DNA from: Treponemataceae bacterium
GTDB lineage: Bacteria > Spirochaetota > Spirochaetia > Treponematales > Treponemataceae
Length of the DNA: 59,727 nucleotides
Assembly (NCBI GenBank): GCA_024402455.1
Contig: JAKSTS010000002.1
Span: forward strand, 1-59,727
Direction of reading: 5' to 3'
The notes under the pieces are model-generated. The model searched no databases. It saw only the letters and a list, made by a program, of their open reading frames with translations, and was not told the DNA's origin. Shown in pieces: positions 26,632 through 35,601 of this stretch. A program made the translations under genes and the position numbers. Each line of letters opens with the position of its first letter. The first letter of the stretch is position 1.

Positions 26632-27564
26632 ATGAGTGAAGTTTTTGAAAATGATATAGATTCCAAAGTTGATGACCTTTCACTTCTGGAAGATCCGGTT
26701 TATGATGACCGTTCCAGTGAAGCAAGTGAAAATTATGTTTTTCCAGAACCTCTTTACAAAACAAAACTTGAATATTCAAGTGAAGGTGTTTATGCAACTG
26801 CTCCAGAAGGAATCAAACTTGAAGCAGGTGATTTTGTAATTATTCCTTCAAGATACGGAAAAGATCTTGCACGCGTTATGGGAATTTCAACAACACCGAT
26901 TGGAATTAAACCTGATGATGTTGTAATGATTGAACGGAAAGCAACTCCACAGGATTTGGAAAAAGCAAAAGACTTAAAAAATAAAGAAGCAACAGCTTTT
27001 AAAGTTTTTCAGGAAAAAGTTGCAGCACACCATCTTGATATGAAGCTTATTGCAACTCATTATCTTCTTGAAGAACAGAAAGTACTTTTCTTTTTTAGTG
27101 CAGAAAACCGCGTTGATTTTAGGGAACTTGTAAAAGATCTTGTTTCTGTTTTCAAAATGCGCATTGAATTAAGGCAAATCGGCGTAAGGGATGAATCTCG
27201 GATTACCGGCGGTTTAGGTGTATGCGGCCGCCCTTACTGCTGTCATGCAGTTTCTGACCGTTTAAGACCAGTTTCAATAAGAATGGCAAAAGACCAGAAC
27301 CTTTCTTTAAATTCCATGAAAATCTCCGGTCAATGCGGCCGTCTTTTGTGCTGTCTTTCATATGAATACGACTGGTATTCTGAAGCACGCCGAAAACTGC
27401 CAAATGAAGGCGTAAAATTCTTTTATGACGGCACGTCTTTCAGGGTAATTGAATCAAATCCTCTTACTACAATGGTAAAAATGGTCGGCGACGACGGCCG
27501 TATTTTGGAAATTCCTGTTTCAAGAATGAAGTACATAGACGGCCGCTGGAAAATTGTAAACTGA
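26632..27564 (+). CDS. ricT: PSP1-domain protein, RicT (YaaT) homologue
   Basis: 310 residues. After an acidic N-terminal 50 residues comes the PSP1 domain (about 60-285) with the Cys clusters VCGRPYCC (about 203-210) and CGRLLCC (about 240-246), which in B. subtilis RicT take part in iron-sulphur binding within the RicA-RicF-RicT complex that matures mRNAs with RNase Y. A GGGAGA ribosome site precedes the start. RicA and RicF partners are not in the window. It closes the M23, bactofilin and YaaR set and ends at a long inverted repeat. Confidence 0.9.
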   Translation: MSEVFENDIDSKVDDLSLLEDPVYDDRSSEASENYVFPEPLYKTKLEYSSEGVYATAPEGIKLEAGDFVIIPSRYGKDLARVMGISTTPIGIKPDDVVMIERKATPQDLEKAKDLKNKEATAFKVFQEKVAAHHLDMKLIATHYLLEEQKVLFFFSAENRVDFRELVKDLVSVFKMRIELRQIGVRDESRITGGLGVCGRPYCCHAVSDRLRPVSIRMAKDQNLSLNSMKISGQCGRLLCCLSYEYDWYSEARRKLPNEGVKFFYDGTSFRVIESNPLTTMVKMVGDDGRILEIPVSRMKYIDGRWKIVN

Positions 27565-27704
27565 TTTTACAGTTCAAAGCCTTTATGTCATATCTGCGCA
27601 TTGAAAATTTTCAAACCGTAAGCTATGAAACGTATTTTATGCAGGCTTTTTGGAATTAAAACTTTGTACAGAAAAAATTCTTAGCTGCACAAATAAAAAT
27701 CTGT

Positions 27705-27756
27705 TTTTAATTTACTTTTGCAACTCTGCATAATTGCAAAAGTAAATTAAATTTTT
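27705..27756. terminator. Bidirectional terminator after ricT
   Basis: Perfect 15-bp inverted repeat (27709-27723 with 27734-27748), 10-nt loop, with T runs on both outer sides. It can end ricT and the leftward HExxH gene. Confidence 0.9.
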
Positions 27757-27795
27757 CAGTTTGCATTTTTGAATTATCTTCCTGAAATTCACACT

Positions 27796-28578
27796 TTACA
27801 AATTAGCCAGATTTTCTTCTATGAGCTCAAGGCGCTGAGAAAGCTGTGCTATTGTTTTTTCAATTCTTCGTTTTTCTTTTTCAAGAACAACTTTTTTGTC
27901 TGTTTCTTCAGACTTTTTCTTCATAAATGCACGGACTGTATCCGCTGTTTTGCCTGCAAGAAGTTCAGATTCTGCTTCTTTCTGTTTTGAAGCCGGCAAA
28001 GATGCAACAAGTTTCATGTTATCAAAGCCTAAAGCAGCAGACGGCTCAACTTTGGCTACTTTGCTTATACTTTGTGCAGTTGCGCGTGGAATTTTTAGCA
28101 CACGGTCAAGATAATCTTCATATCTTATTCCTGCATCTTCGCAAAGTTCATAAGCCTTAGAAAGTTTTTTGCCAAATTCAATCATCAGCTGACCATTTGC
28201 TTCAAGATAATTTTTCCGCAGATCTTCAGTCAAAGCCTCAAGTTCTGGCGCATTTTCAAGACCAAGCACATAAAGCCCCTGTTCTTCTGCCTTTGCAAGC
28301 AGTTCATGAAACCGAGCCCAGAATTCGTTTGTATGTGCCCTTCCTGAACATTTCAGCGGATTTTCTTCTGTAATAAGATGATGTGTATATTCATGAATTG
28401 CCGTATAGATAAGCTGATTATCTGTCTTGAAATTTTTTGTGTGCAAAAGAATTTCATGTGTATCCGGTTTATATAGACCGTTAACTTTTTTGCTTTCTTT
28501 TCCTGTAAACGTAACAGAAAAATCAAGTTCCGTATCTTCAATTTTCAAAAGCATTTCTTTAATTTGATCTTGATTCAT
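27796..28578 (-). CDS. HExxH metallopeptidase-like protein with C-terminal coiled coil
   Basis: 260 residues. The zinc signature HEYTHH (about 62-67) is followed 16 residues on by AHTNEFWARF, whose His may be the third ligand as in SprT-like proteins. Residues 130-200 are helical and 215-260 form a Lys/Glu coiled coil. No signal peptide, so cytoplasmic. Family not recognised with confidence; SprT-like or minor zincin are options. GAGGA precedes the start. Confidence 0.65.
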   Translation of the reverse strand: MNQDQIKEMLLKIEDTELDFSVTFTGKESKKVNGLYKPDTHEILLHTKNFKTDNQLIYTAIHEYTHHLITEENPLKCSGRAHTNEFWARFHELLAKAEEQGLYVLGLENAPELEALTEDLRKNYLEANGQLMIEFGKKLSKAYELCEDAGIRYEDYLDRVLKIPRATAQSISKVAKVEPSAALGFDNMKLVASLPASKQKEAESELLAGKTADTVRAFMKKKSEETDKKVVLEKEKRRIEKTIAQLSQRLELIEENLANL

Positions 28579-28657
28579 ATTTTTTCCTCTTTAGCCAAAA
28601 ATCAAAAGAACTTTTCAAAAAGTTTCAAATGTGAATTTATAGGACTGCAACCAGTCC

Positions 28658-29401
28658 TTACATTTTATTCATCGCAGCCAATATCAAAGAAACTGCTGTT
28701 GTTGATGCAGTTTCTGTTCTTAAAACACGGTTTCCTAAACTGTAAAGCTTAAAACCGCTTTGTTCAAAAATATTCCGCTCTTTATCTGTCCAGCCGCGCT
28801 CCGAACCGATTGCGGCTATTACAGTTTTATTTTCAAAAGCCCTTGTCTGTACGGCGTCAGAAAGGCGGAATTCTGGTTTGACATTATCAAGCAGCACCAG
28901 TTCTGCTTTTTCATCATTCTGCCCGTCAAAAACTGTTTTTAAGCAGTCCCTCAAATTTTCATGCATAAAAAGTTCAGGCAAAGCAGCAGATTTTGCCTGA
29001 CATGCACCGTCTATAAGAGCAGCTTCTGCAGCTCCTCTTTCAAGCAAAGTTGACTTCAAATAAGATTTTTCGCCAAGTTCGGTACCTGTAAGATGAATTT
29101 CCTGCACGCCAAGACTCACAACATCTCTTAATAACCTTTTTAATTGAATTGGTCGTGGAAAACCGACAATAAGTTTTACTTTATAAAGCGGAACTATTTT
29201 TTTCTCTGCTTTATATACAAAAGCTATGTCTTTTTCATTAATTTCTGTAATTGTGCACGTTCCTTCTGAAACATTTATTACACCTGCTTCAAAAGTATCA
29301 TTTACTTTTTTATGAAGAATCTTTTTTATATGTTCACCACGAGGATCTTTTACTGACAGCTTTTGCGAAATTTCATTTTCTTTAAATAATACTATGTTCA
29401 T
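28658..29401 (-). CDS. rsmE: 16S rRNA (uracil1498-N3)-methyltransferase
   Basis: 247 residues with the SPOUT methyltransferase fold. The SAM-binding knot is visible near the C terminus: AAIGSERGWTDKE (about 191-203), YSLGNRVLRTETAS (about 214-227) and the final helix. The N terminus is a PUA-like domain (about 1-70). It methylates the decoding region of the small subunit. No ribosome site is visible in front of the ATG. Confidence 0.93.
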   Translation of the reverse strand: MNIVLFKENEISQKLSVKDPRGEHIKKILHKKVNDTFEAGVINVSEGTCTITEINEKDIAFVYKAEKKIVPLYKVKLIVGFPRPIQLKRLLRDVVSLGVQEIHLTGTELGEKSYLKSTLLERGAAEAALIDGACQAKSAALPELFMHENLRDCLKTVFDGQNDEKAELVLLDNVKPEFRLSDAVQTRAFENKTVIAAIGSERGWTDKERNIFEQSGFKLYSLGNRVLRTETASTTAVSLILAAMNKM

Positions 29402-29712
29402 CTTGGTTCAAATCAAGCCTTTATAAAAGATGTTTTCTGTATTCAGTTTTTGCATCAATTTTCAAAATCTTCAGTTAATACAGTTACATACTTTTCAACA
29501 TCTTTTAGAAATCATCATAACAAAAAGAAAATTAATTTTCCACAGCAATTCTAAAAATCTAAAAAACACCTTGAAAACTGCAATTTTTAAAATTGCTTTA
29601 GACTTTGAATTTAAAAAGTTTTGAATGTTTTTTATTATTACAATGTTAATTTTCTTTAGAGATTTTAGAAAAAACATAGACTTTATGTTCAACTGCTTTT
29701 ATATTATACAAT
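29402..29712. other. AT-rich intergenic region between divergent genes
   Basis: 311 nt between rsmE (left) and the EAL gene (right). It holds a GCAATTTTTAAAATTGC palindrome near 29580 and, at its right end, the promoter of the EAL gene. No coding region or RNA gene is supported. Confidence 0.5.
29702..29707 (+). promoter_or_regulatory. -10 hexamer of the EAL gene (leaderless arrangement)
   Basis: TATTAT, 5 nt from the GTG start at 29713; no ribosome site. The -35 region is weak. An ATG at 29711 overlaps the GTG and is followed at once by TGA. Confidence 0.45.
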
Positions 29713-31755
29713 GTGAATTACATTATTTATTTTGATATAACAAGTATAATTATTAACTTAATTATTTTTATTGTATTACTCACATACAGAATGTTTCCTT
29801 CGCACAATTCAAGAGCTTTTCTTATGCTTACGGCAACTTCGATTGTGGGTGTTACTTTTGAACTGCTTTCAATTTATACAAATACTTATTGTTCTTTAAC
29901 ACTTCCTTTAATTACAAATTTTGCAAATATCATTCACATAATATCAGTAAATCTTACACCTGTATTATATTATTATTTTATTCTTTCACTTACTCACTCT
30001 AATGCAGAGCTTCCAAATTCAATAAAATATCTTCTGGACGGCACTGTTTATTACATATTGCTCACAACAATAACTTCGCCGTGGTCACACTGGACAATGT
30101 TCAATGACGAAAACGGCATTTACCAGCATGGATCAGGCATGCTGGTTTTGTATGTTATTGCCGCTTCATATATAGTTCTCGGTTTTGTTCACTGCATAAA
30201 ATTCAGAAACAAAATCAAAACATCAAACATTGTTTCTATCGGTTCGTTCAGCCTGGTACTGCTTGTCGCCATGGTTTATCAATATTTTCATCCAAACTGC
30301 CTGATTATTTCGTTTGGAATGAGTATTTCACTGCTTATCTGTTTCTTGACGATGAAAAATCCTCTTGCTTATATTCATCGTTCTACAGACACATATAACA
30401 AAGAAGCTTTTACAGAATTTCTTAATACAGCTGTAAATTCAAAAAAGCCCATGACCTTAATTTTCTTTGAACTTGAAAATTTTGATCTTTTAAAAATTCA
30501 AATTGGAACTTCAAATGCATACAAACTTTTTACAATTTACCTCAAACATATAAACAATGTCTGCGAAAACAAATATTTATTTCACATAACAGGAAATACT
30601 TACGGTTTTTTCTGTGAAAACGGTGAAACATCTTTTGAAAAAACTAAAATTCTGCAGGAAACTTCAAAAACACCTTTTTATATAAACCTAAATGAGAATG
30701 CTTCAAGAATTCCTTCTTATCGTATTCTTCTTTCAATCTATAAAATTGACAACTTGAGCATTTTCAGAAGATTAAAAGATAAACACAGATTTTTGCTTAC
30801 AAACGAAATTATTGATATCTTAAAATTTGCAATAGCCCATTATAAAATGACAGATTATAAATCAATCTGCGAAATTGATAATGCAGTTTTTGATATTTTT
30901 TACAAAAACAAAGCAATCGTTCACACAGTTCAATCTGCAATTCAAAATGAATCATTTGAAGTTTTTCTGCAGCCAATCTACAGCATAAAGCAAAAACGTT
31001 TTATCGGTGCAGAATCATTAATCCGCCTAAAAGGCGCAGATGGAAAATATATTTCTCCGGTAGATTTTATTCCAGAAGCAGAACACAACGGCGATATTCT
31101 TCGAATCGGAGATATTTCCCTTAAAAAAACATGTGAATTTATTCTTGAAACTAATCTGATTGGTTCAGATATAGAAACAATCAATGTAAACCTTTCTGTA
31201 ATGCAATGTTTTCAAGAAAATGTCGTTGATCATCTGCTTGAAATTATTTCGTCTTACAACCTGCCGAAAGAAATTTTCCGCTTTGAAATTACAGAATCCT
31301 TAGCTTCAGAAGATGACAAAAACTTTGCAATTATGTTTGATTCACTTACTGAACAGGGCATTCAGATTGCATTGGACGATTATGGAACAGGTTTTTCTAA
31401 TACAGCACGCTTGATGTCTTATCCTTTCTTTGAAATTAAATTTGATAAGTCTTTGATTGATCTTGCATGCAAAGATGAACAGAATTTAATCTGCTTGAAA
31501 CATCTTGTAAGCATGGCAAACGAAAAAGGCATGGTAACTCTTGCCGAAGGCATTGAAGACGAACCTTCTGCAACACTTATAAAAGATATCGGCTGCAGCC
31601 TCATTCAAGGTTTCTATTATGCAAAACCAATGAATAAAGAAGATTTCAAGAAATTCTTAAAGAAAATTAACAATTCTTCAAAAACAACACAGGCAGAATT
31701 ACTTTCTTCTGCTGAATCTGATGTTGAAACAGTAATTAAGCAAACGGTTGTTTAG
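29713..31755 (+). CDS. Membrane-bound EAL c-di-GMP phosphodiesterase with degenerate GGDEF
   Basis: 680 residues from a GTG start. About seven transmembrane helices (1-215) resemble the 7TM sensor found on some histidine kinases. A GGDEF-like domain (about 225-400) has no GGDEF signature (ITGNTYGFF at that place) and should be inactive or regulatory. The EAL domain (about 410-650) keeps the metal and catalytic residues: GAESLIR (Ser in place of Ala), the NVN strand, FEITES, DDYGTG, the Lys of FDKS and AEGIED. It should degrade c-di-GMP. A 21-residue Ser/Thr-rich tail follows. Confidence 0.88.
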   Translation: MNYIIYFDITSIIINLIIFIVLLTYRMFPSHNSRAFLMLTATSIVGVTFELLSIYTNTYCSLTLPLITNFANIIHIISVNLTPVLYYYFILSLTHSNAELPNSIKYLLDGTVYYILLTTITSPWSHWTMFNDENGIYQHGSGMLVLYVIAASYIVLGFVHCIKFRNKIKTSNIVSIGSFSLVLLVAMVYQYFHPNCLIISFGMSISLLICFLTMKNPLAYIHRSTDTYNKEAFTEFLNTAVNSKKPMTLIFFELENFDLLKIQIGTSNAYKLFTIYLKHINNVCENKYLFHITGNTYGFFCENGETSFEKTKILQETSKTPFYINLNENASRIPSYRILLSIYKIDNLSIFRRLKDKHRFLLTNEIIDILKFAIAHYKMTDYKSICEIDNAVFDIFYKNKAIVHTVQSAIQNESFEVFLQPIYSIKQKRFIGAESLIRLKGADGKYISPVDFIPEAEHNGDILRIGDISLKKTCEFILETNLIGSDIETINVNLSVMQCFQENVVDHLLEIISSYNLPKEIFRFEITESLASEDDKNFAIMFDSLTEQGIQIALDDYGTGFSNTARLMSYPFFEIKFDKSLIDLACKDEQNLICLKHLVSMANEKGMVTLAEGIEDEPSATLIKDIGCSLIQGFYYAKPMNKEDFKKFLKKINNSSKTTQAELLSSAESDVETVIKQTVV

Positions 31756-31848
31756 TCCAGCTGCAGTGCAGCAGAATACATTTGCCTTTATAAGTAATTA
31801 TTATTTGATGTGCTTAATATTTTTTTACTTTTAAAATTTTCTTTTGCG

Positions 31849-31877
31849 TTGACCTTTTTTTGTGTTTAGTTTATATT
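31849..31877 (+). promoter_or_regulatory. tRNA-Ala promoter
   Basis: TTGACC (31849-31854), 17-nt spacer, TATATT (31872-31877); predicted start about 6 nt before the mature tRNA. Confidence 0.8.
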
Positions 31878-31889
31878 TTTTTAAACTTT

Positions 31890-31963
<74 letters not shown>

Positions 31964-31964
31964 T

Positions 31965-31998
31965 AAAAGACAAAGCATTTTGCTTTGTCTTTTTTTTC
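31965..31998 (+). terminator. Terminator of the tRNA-Ala transcript
   Basis: Stem AAAGACAAAGCA with TGCTTTGTCTTT, followed by a T run, starting two bases after the tRNA. Confidence 0.93.
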
Positions 31999-32100
31999 TT
32001 TTATAGAGTTCAATTCTTGTTTCCAAGAAACATAATCTTCATATTTGAACAGCCGCGTTTTACCGCAATTCCATTATTTATAAAATTACTTCAAGACATA

Positions 32101-32144
32101 AAAAAACAGAGCTACCAAGATTAAATCTTTAACAGCTCTGTTTT
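32101..32144. terminator. Terminator of the isomerase gene
   Basis: AAAACAGAGCT pairs with AGCTCTGTTTT across a 20-nt loop, with a run of T for the leftward transcript. Confidence 0.75.
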
Positions 32145-32202
32145 CAGTCAAAACATCGACTTGATTTTAATGCTTTTACAGGTTTTTGCCTGCAAAAGAA
32201 CA

Positions 32203-33687
32203 TTAAGCAAATGGGTTCTCGTCTTTGTAGAGAACACCAGCTGGCTGGTTGTAAGCAACGTCTTCAATTCCAAGATACTGGAAGATTGTCCACAAAGCTT
32301 TTCCAACATGACCAAATGCTACAGCACCATGGTGTGGATACTGTTTTGCAACCAATACGTGGCGATAGAAGCGGCCCATTTCTGGAATTGCAAAAATACC
32401 GATACCACCGAATGAGCGTGTTGCAACTGGGAGAACTTCACCTTGAGCAATGTAAGCCTTGAGCTTAGTATCTGCACTTGTCTGCAATCTGAAGAATGTG
32501 ATTTCGCCTGCTGCGATATCGCCTTCGAGTGTACCACGTGTAAAGTCTGGTTTGCTTCCTTTTGGTTCAAGCAAACGATGCTGAATCAACTGATATTTAA
32601 CAGCTGGTTTTGAATCTTTGTTAAGACGGCAGAATGGTGTATTTCCACAGTGGAAGCCCATGAATGTATCATTAAGTTTGTAATCGTAGCCGAACTTGCC
32701 TTTGATTTCTTTGTTGTACATATCAGCTGGAACAGTGTTGTTGATGTCAAGCAATGTTACTGGAGCACCTGTTACACAAGTTCCGATGTATTCAGAAAGA
32801 GCACCGAAGATATCTACTTCACAAGCTACTGGAATACCTTTTGCAGCGAGACGGCTGTTTACATAGCAAGGTTCAAATCCGAATGCTTCTGGGAATGCAG
32901 GCCAGCATTTGTCAGCAAATACAACGTAGTCGCGTGCACCCTTGTGTTTTTCTGCCCAGTCGAGAAGTGTAACTTCAAACTGTGCCATTCTTTCGAGCAT
33001 TTCTGGGAATGCGTTTCCGCCTTCAGCTTCCATTTCTTTAATGATGTCTTTAATGCGTTTGTCGCCGGCATGAGCTTTATAAGAAACGAGAAGATCCAGT
33101 TCTGAGTTTTCCTGAATTTCAACACCAAGATCATAAAGACCTTTGATTGGTGCGTTACATGCAAAGAAATCCTGTGGACGTGGACCGAATGTAATAATCT
33201 TAAGATGGGCAAGGCCGATAAGTGTACGTGCAACCGGGATGAAATCTTTCATCATTGCTGCAACTTCTTCTGCTGTTCCTACTGGATATTCAGGAAGAAC
33301 TGCTTTAAGTTTACGAAGACCTAAGTTATATGAACAATTCAAAACACCACAGTATGCATCCCCACGACCGTCAATAAGGTTGTCGCCAGTTTCTTCTGCA
33401 GCCGCTGCATACATAACAGGACCATCAAAATTTTTAGCAATTAATGTTTCTGGTGTTTCTGGACCGAAGTTTCCTAAGAAAACACAAAGAGCATTACAAC
33501 CTGCTTTTTTTACGTCTTCAACAGCTTTGAGCATGTCAAGTTCGTTTTCTACTGTGATTTTGCATTCATACAAATCATTTCCATAAGCTTTTTTAATTGC
33601 GGCTCTTCTGCTCTCTGAAAGAGAGATAATGAAACAGTCGCGGCTTACGGCGATAATTCCAAGTTTTACATTTGGAATGTTTTGCAT
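32203..33687 (-). CDS. L-fucose/L-arabinose isomerase-family protein
   Basis: 494 residues matching the fucose/arabinose isomerase fold, with the metal-ligand regions CEVDIFGALSEYIG (about 303-316) and a late His-rich HHGAVAFGHVG (about 456-466). Converts an aldose to a ketose; the sugar cannot be fixed, and a diverged activity such as on a modified sugar is possible. It has a strong AGGAGG ribosome site and codon use like that of nifJ (C-ending Asn, Asp, Tyr, Phe codons), pointing to high expression. It stands alone, without kinase, aldolase or transporter beside it, and ends at its own terminator. Confidence 0.85.
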   Translation of the reverse strand: MQNIPNVKLGIIAVSRDCFIISLSESRRAAIKKAYGNDLYECKITVENELDMLKAVEDVKKAGCNALCVFLGNFGPETPETLIAKNFDGPVMYAAAAEETGDNLIDGRGDAYCGVLNCSYNLGLRKLKAVLPEYPVGTAEEVAAMMKDFIPVARTLIGLAHLKIITFGPRPQDFFACNAPIKGLYDLGVEIQENSELDLLVSYKAHAGDKRIKDIIKEMEAEGGNAFPEMLERMAQFEVTLLDWAEKHKGARDYVVFADKCWPAFPEAFGFEPCYVNSRLAAKGIPVACEVDIFGALSEYIGTCVTGAPVTLLDINNTVPADMYNKEIKGKFGYDYKLNDTFMGFHCGNTPFCRLNKDSKPAVKYQLIQHRLLEPKGSKPDFTRGTLEGDIAAGEITFFRLQTSADTKLKAYIAQGEVLPVATRSFGGIGIFAIPEMGRFYRHVLVAKQYPHHGAVAFGHVGKALWTIFQYLGIEDVAYNQPAGVLYKDENPFA

Positions 33688-33900
33688 GGGTTTTCCTCCT
33701 AGAATAAAACAATTTTTTGGATTGTACTAATTTTATGAATTTTACGACACCTATTGTTTTTTGTAAATCTTTTTTATTAGGTATTTTTTCTAAACCCCTG
33801 TTTTTTTTGTCCGTATATATCACACTTTCAATGAGATTCAAGCTTTTGAAATCTTTCCATAAATCAATTTTTTTAAGGACCAAAATTTCAATTATAATAC

Positions 33901-33929
33901 TTGACCTTTTTAATCTTCTTTTTTAATTT
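33901..33929 (+). promoter_or_regulatory. Promoter of the RluA-type gene (leaderless arrangement)
   Basis: TTGACC (33901-33906), 17-nt spacer, TAATTT (33924-33929), 6 nt to the ATG at 33936. The same geometry as at 3156; no ribosome site. Confidence 0.7.
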
Positions 33930-33935
33930 TTTCTT

Positions 33936-35417
33936 ATGTTTCCACCATTTCCAGAAGAAAAAGCCCGTTTTTATTGCATTGAACTTATGAAAAAACTAGA
34001 TGAAGAAAAACGGATAGATTTTGAAACAGCAGAAGAAAACAAAAATCCAAAATTTTCAACCGATTTTATCTGTTCAAAAGATTCTCTCGGACAAATGTTT
34101 GGTGTTTGTGTCTGTCTTGATGAAAATAACAGTGAAATAATTTTAAAAGCTTTTTCAGGTCAATACAACAGCATCTGGAATGTGCCAGGATGGGTGCCGC
34201 CGCTTTTAGACACACAAGCTTTTTATGAAATGACAAAAGATTCTGATTTATTAATTCATCAGTTAACAGATAAAATTGCATTAATTTCAAAAGAAATTGA
34301 AAATCTTGAAAAAATTTATGAAACAACAAAACCTTCTCACATTCAGATTCTTCAATTAAAAGAACTGCGCAGGACAAAAAGCGCAATGCAAAAACAGCGC
34401 AAAACTTTATCTCAAAATTCCATGACAGAAATTTTTTCTTTATATAAATTCTTTTGCGCAGACAAAAAAATGCGTACATTTAAAGATATTTTTGAAGAAA
34501 ACATACAGCCACCGACAGGCTGCGGCGAATGTTGTGCTCCAAAACTTTTGAGCTTTGCATTTGAACACAATTTAACACCAATAAGTCTTGCAGAATTTTA
34601 TTATGGAACAGAACCTGTTTCAGGCAAAAAAATCCACAAAAATTTTTATTCTCCATGCGACGAAAAATGCGGACCACTTTTGCCGCATATGCTTGGACTC
34701 GAAATTTTATATCAGGATGAATCAATCGCCGTTATAAACAAACAGTCCGGCCTGCTTTCAATTCCCGGAAAAGGCAAAGACAAAACAGACAGCGTTACAA
34801 CAAGATTGAAAATCCTCTTTCCACAATGTATTGAACAGCCTTCTGTACATCGGCTTGATATGGACACTTCTGGTCTTTTGGTTTTAGCCTTAGACAAAGA
34901 AAGCCATAGGAAATTATCAATGCAATTTATGAACGGAGAAGTTTATAAAAAATACATTGCATTTTTAAGTTCAAAACCACAATTCGGAAAAGGCTGCACT
35001 TTAAATGACGGAACTTCACTCTCCGGCAAAATTAAACTGCCATTCCGGCTTGATGTTGAAAACAGACCTCATCAAATTTACGATGAAGAATTTGGAAAAT
35101 GGGGCATAACAAATTTTGAATTTTTAGATAAAGAAGAAGGAAAAAATCTATTGCCCATTTTTAAGCTGACTAAAAAACAGCTCAAAAACCTTGAAGAAAA
35201 TTATGAATTCATTCCAGTAAGTTTTGAACCAGAAACAGGACGCACGCATCAGCTAAGGCTTCATTCTTCATGTGTGCACGGTTTAAATGCACCGATTATC
35301 GGAGATAATCTTTATGGAACACAAAGCGAAAATGAACGGCTTATGCTTCATGCAGCTGAACTTGCTTTTATACACCCAAAAACTGGTGAAAAAATGTATT
35401 TCAAGACGACTCCATAA
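33936..35417 (+). CDS. RluA-family pseudouridine synthase with long N-terminal extension
   Basis: 493 residues. The catalytic domain (about 265-490) has HRLDMDTSG with the catalytic Asp308, and the late RTHQLRLH. About 260 residues precede it: a helical, coiled segment (about 105-160) and a Cys-rich stretch GCGECCAPKLL (about 193-203) and CDEKCGPLL (about 240-248). This arrangement is known in some larger RluA-type enzymes of Bacteroidetes and Vibrio. The target RNA is not predictable. Leaderless promoter. Confidence 0.87.
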   Translation: MFPPFPEEKARFYCIELMKKLDEEKRIDFETAEENKNPKFSTDFICSKDSLGQMFGVCVCLDENNSEIILKAFSGQYNSIWNVPGWVPPLLDTQAFYEMTKDSDLLIHQLTDKIALISKEIENLEKIYETTKPSHIQILQLKELRRTKSAMQKQRKTLSQNSMTEIFSLYKFFCADKKMRTFKDIFEENIQPPTGCGECCAPKLLSFAFEHNLTPISLAEFYYGTEPVSGKKIHKNFYSPCDEKCGPLLPHMLGLEILYQDESIAVINKQSGLLSIPGKGKDKTDSVTTRLKILFPQCIEQPSVHRLDMDTSGLLVLALDKESHRKLSMQFMNGEVYKKYIAFLSSKPQFGKGCTLNDGTSLSGKIKLPFRLDVENRPHQIYDEEFGKWGITNFEFLDKEEGKNLLPIFKLTKKQLKNLEENYEFIPVSFEPETGRTHQLRLHSSCVHGLNAPIIGDNLYGTQSENERLMLHAAELAFIHPKTGEKMYFKTTP

Positions 35418-35512
35418 AAAGCATGAATTTATGATTTTTATTGCAATCATTCAGATTAAATTATCTGTACATAATAAGTTACAATAACTTGATGTAACTT
35501 GAAAATAAAAAG

Positions 35513-35541
35513 TTGACTCTTAAAATTTCATCAACTATACT
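35513..35541 (+). promoter_or_regulatory. Promoter of the FIST operon
   Basis: TTGACT (35513-35518), 17-nt spacer, TATACT (35536-35541). The predicted start is near 35548, giving a leader of about 54 nt. Confidence 0.8.
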
Positions 35542-35601
35542 TTATATGAGCTTACTTTATATATTTTCTTTGAAAGTTTTTTAAAGAAAAAGCAGACTTT
35601 T

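Noticed and set aside
29430..29624. Short frame in the AT-rich gap between rsmE and the EAL gene
   Set aside because: Low-complexity Phe/Lys/Leu composition expected from AT-rich DNA; no start signal.
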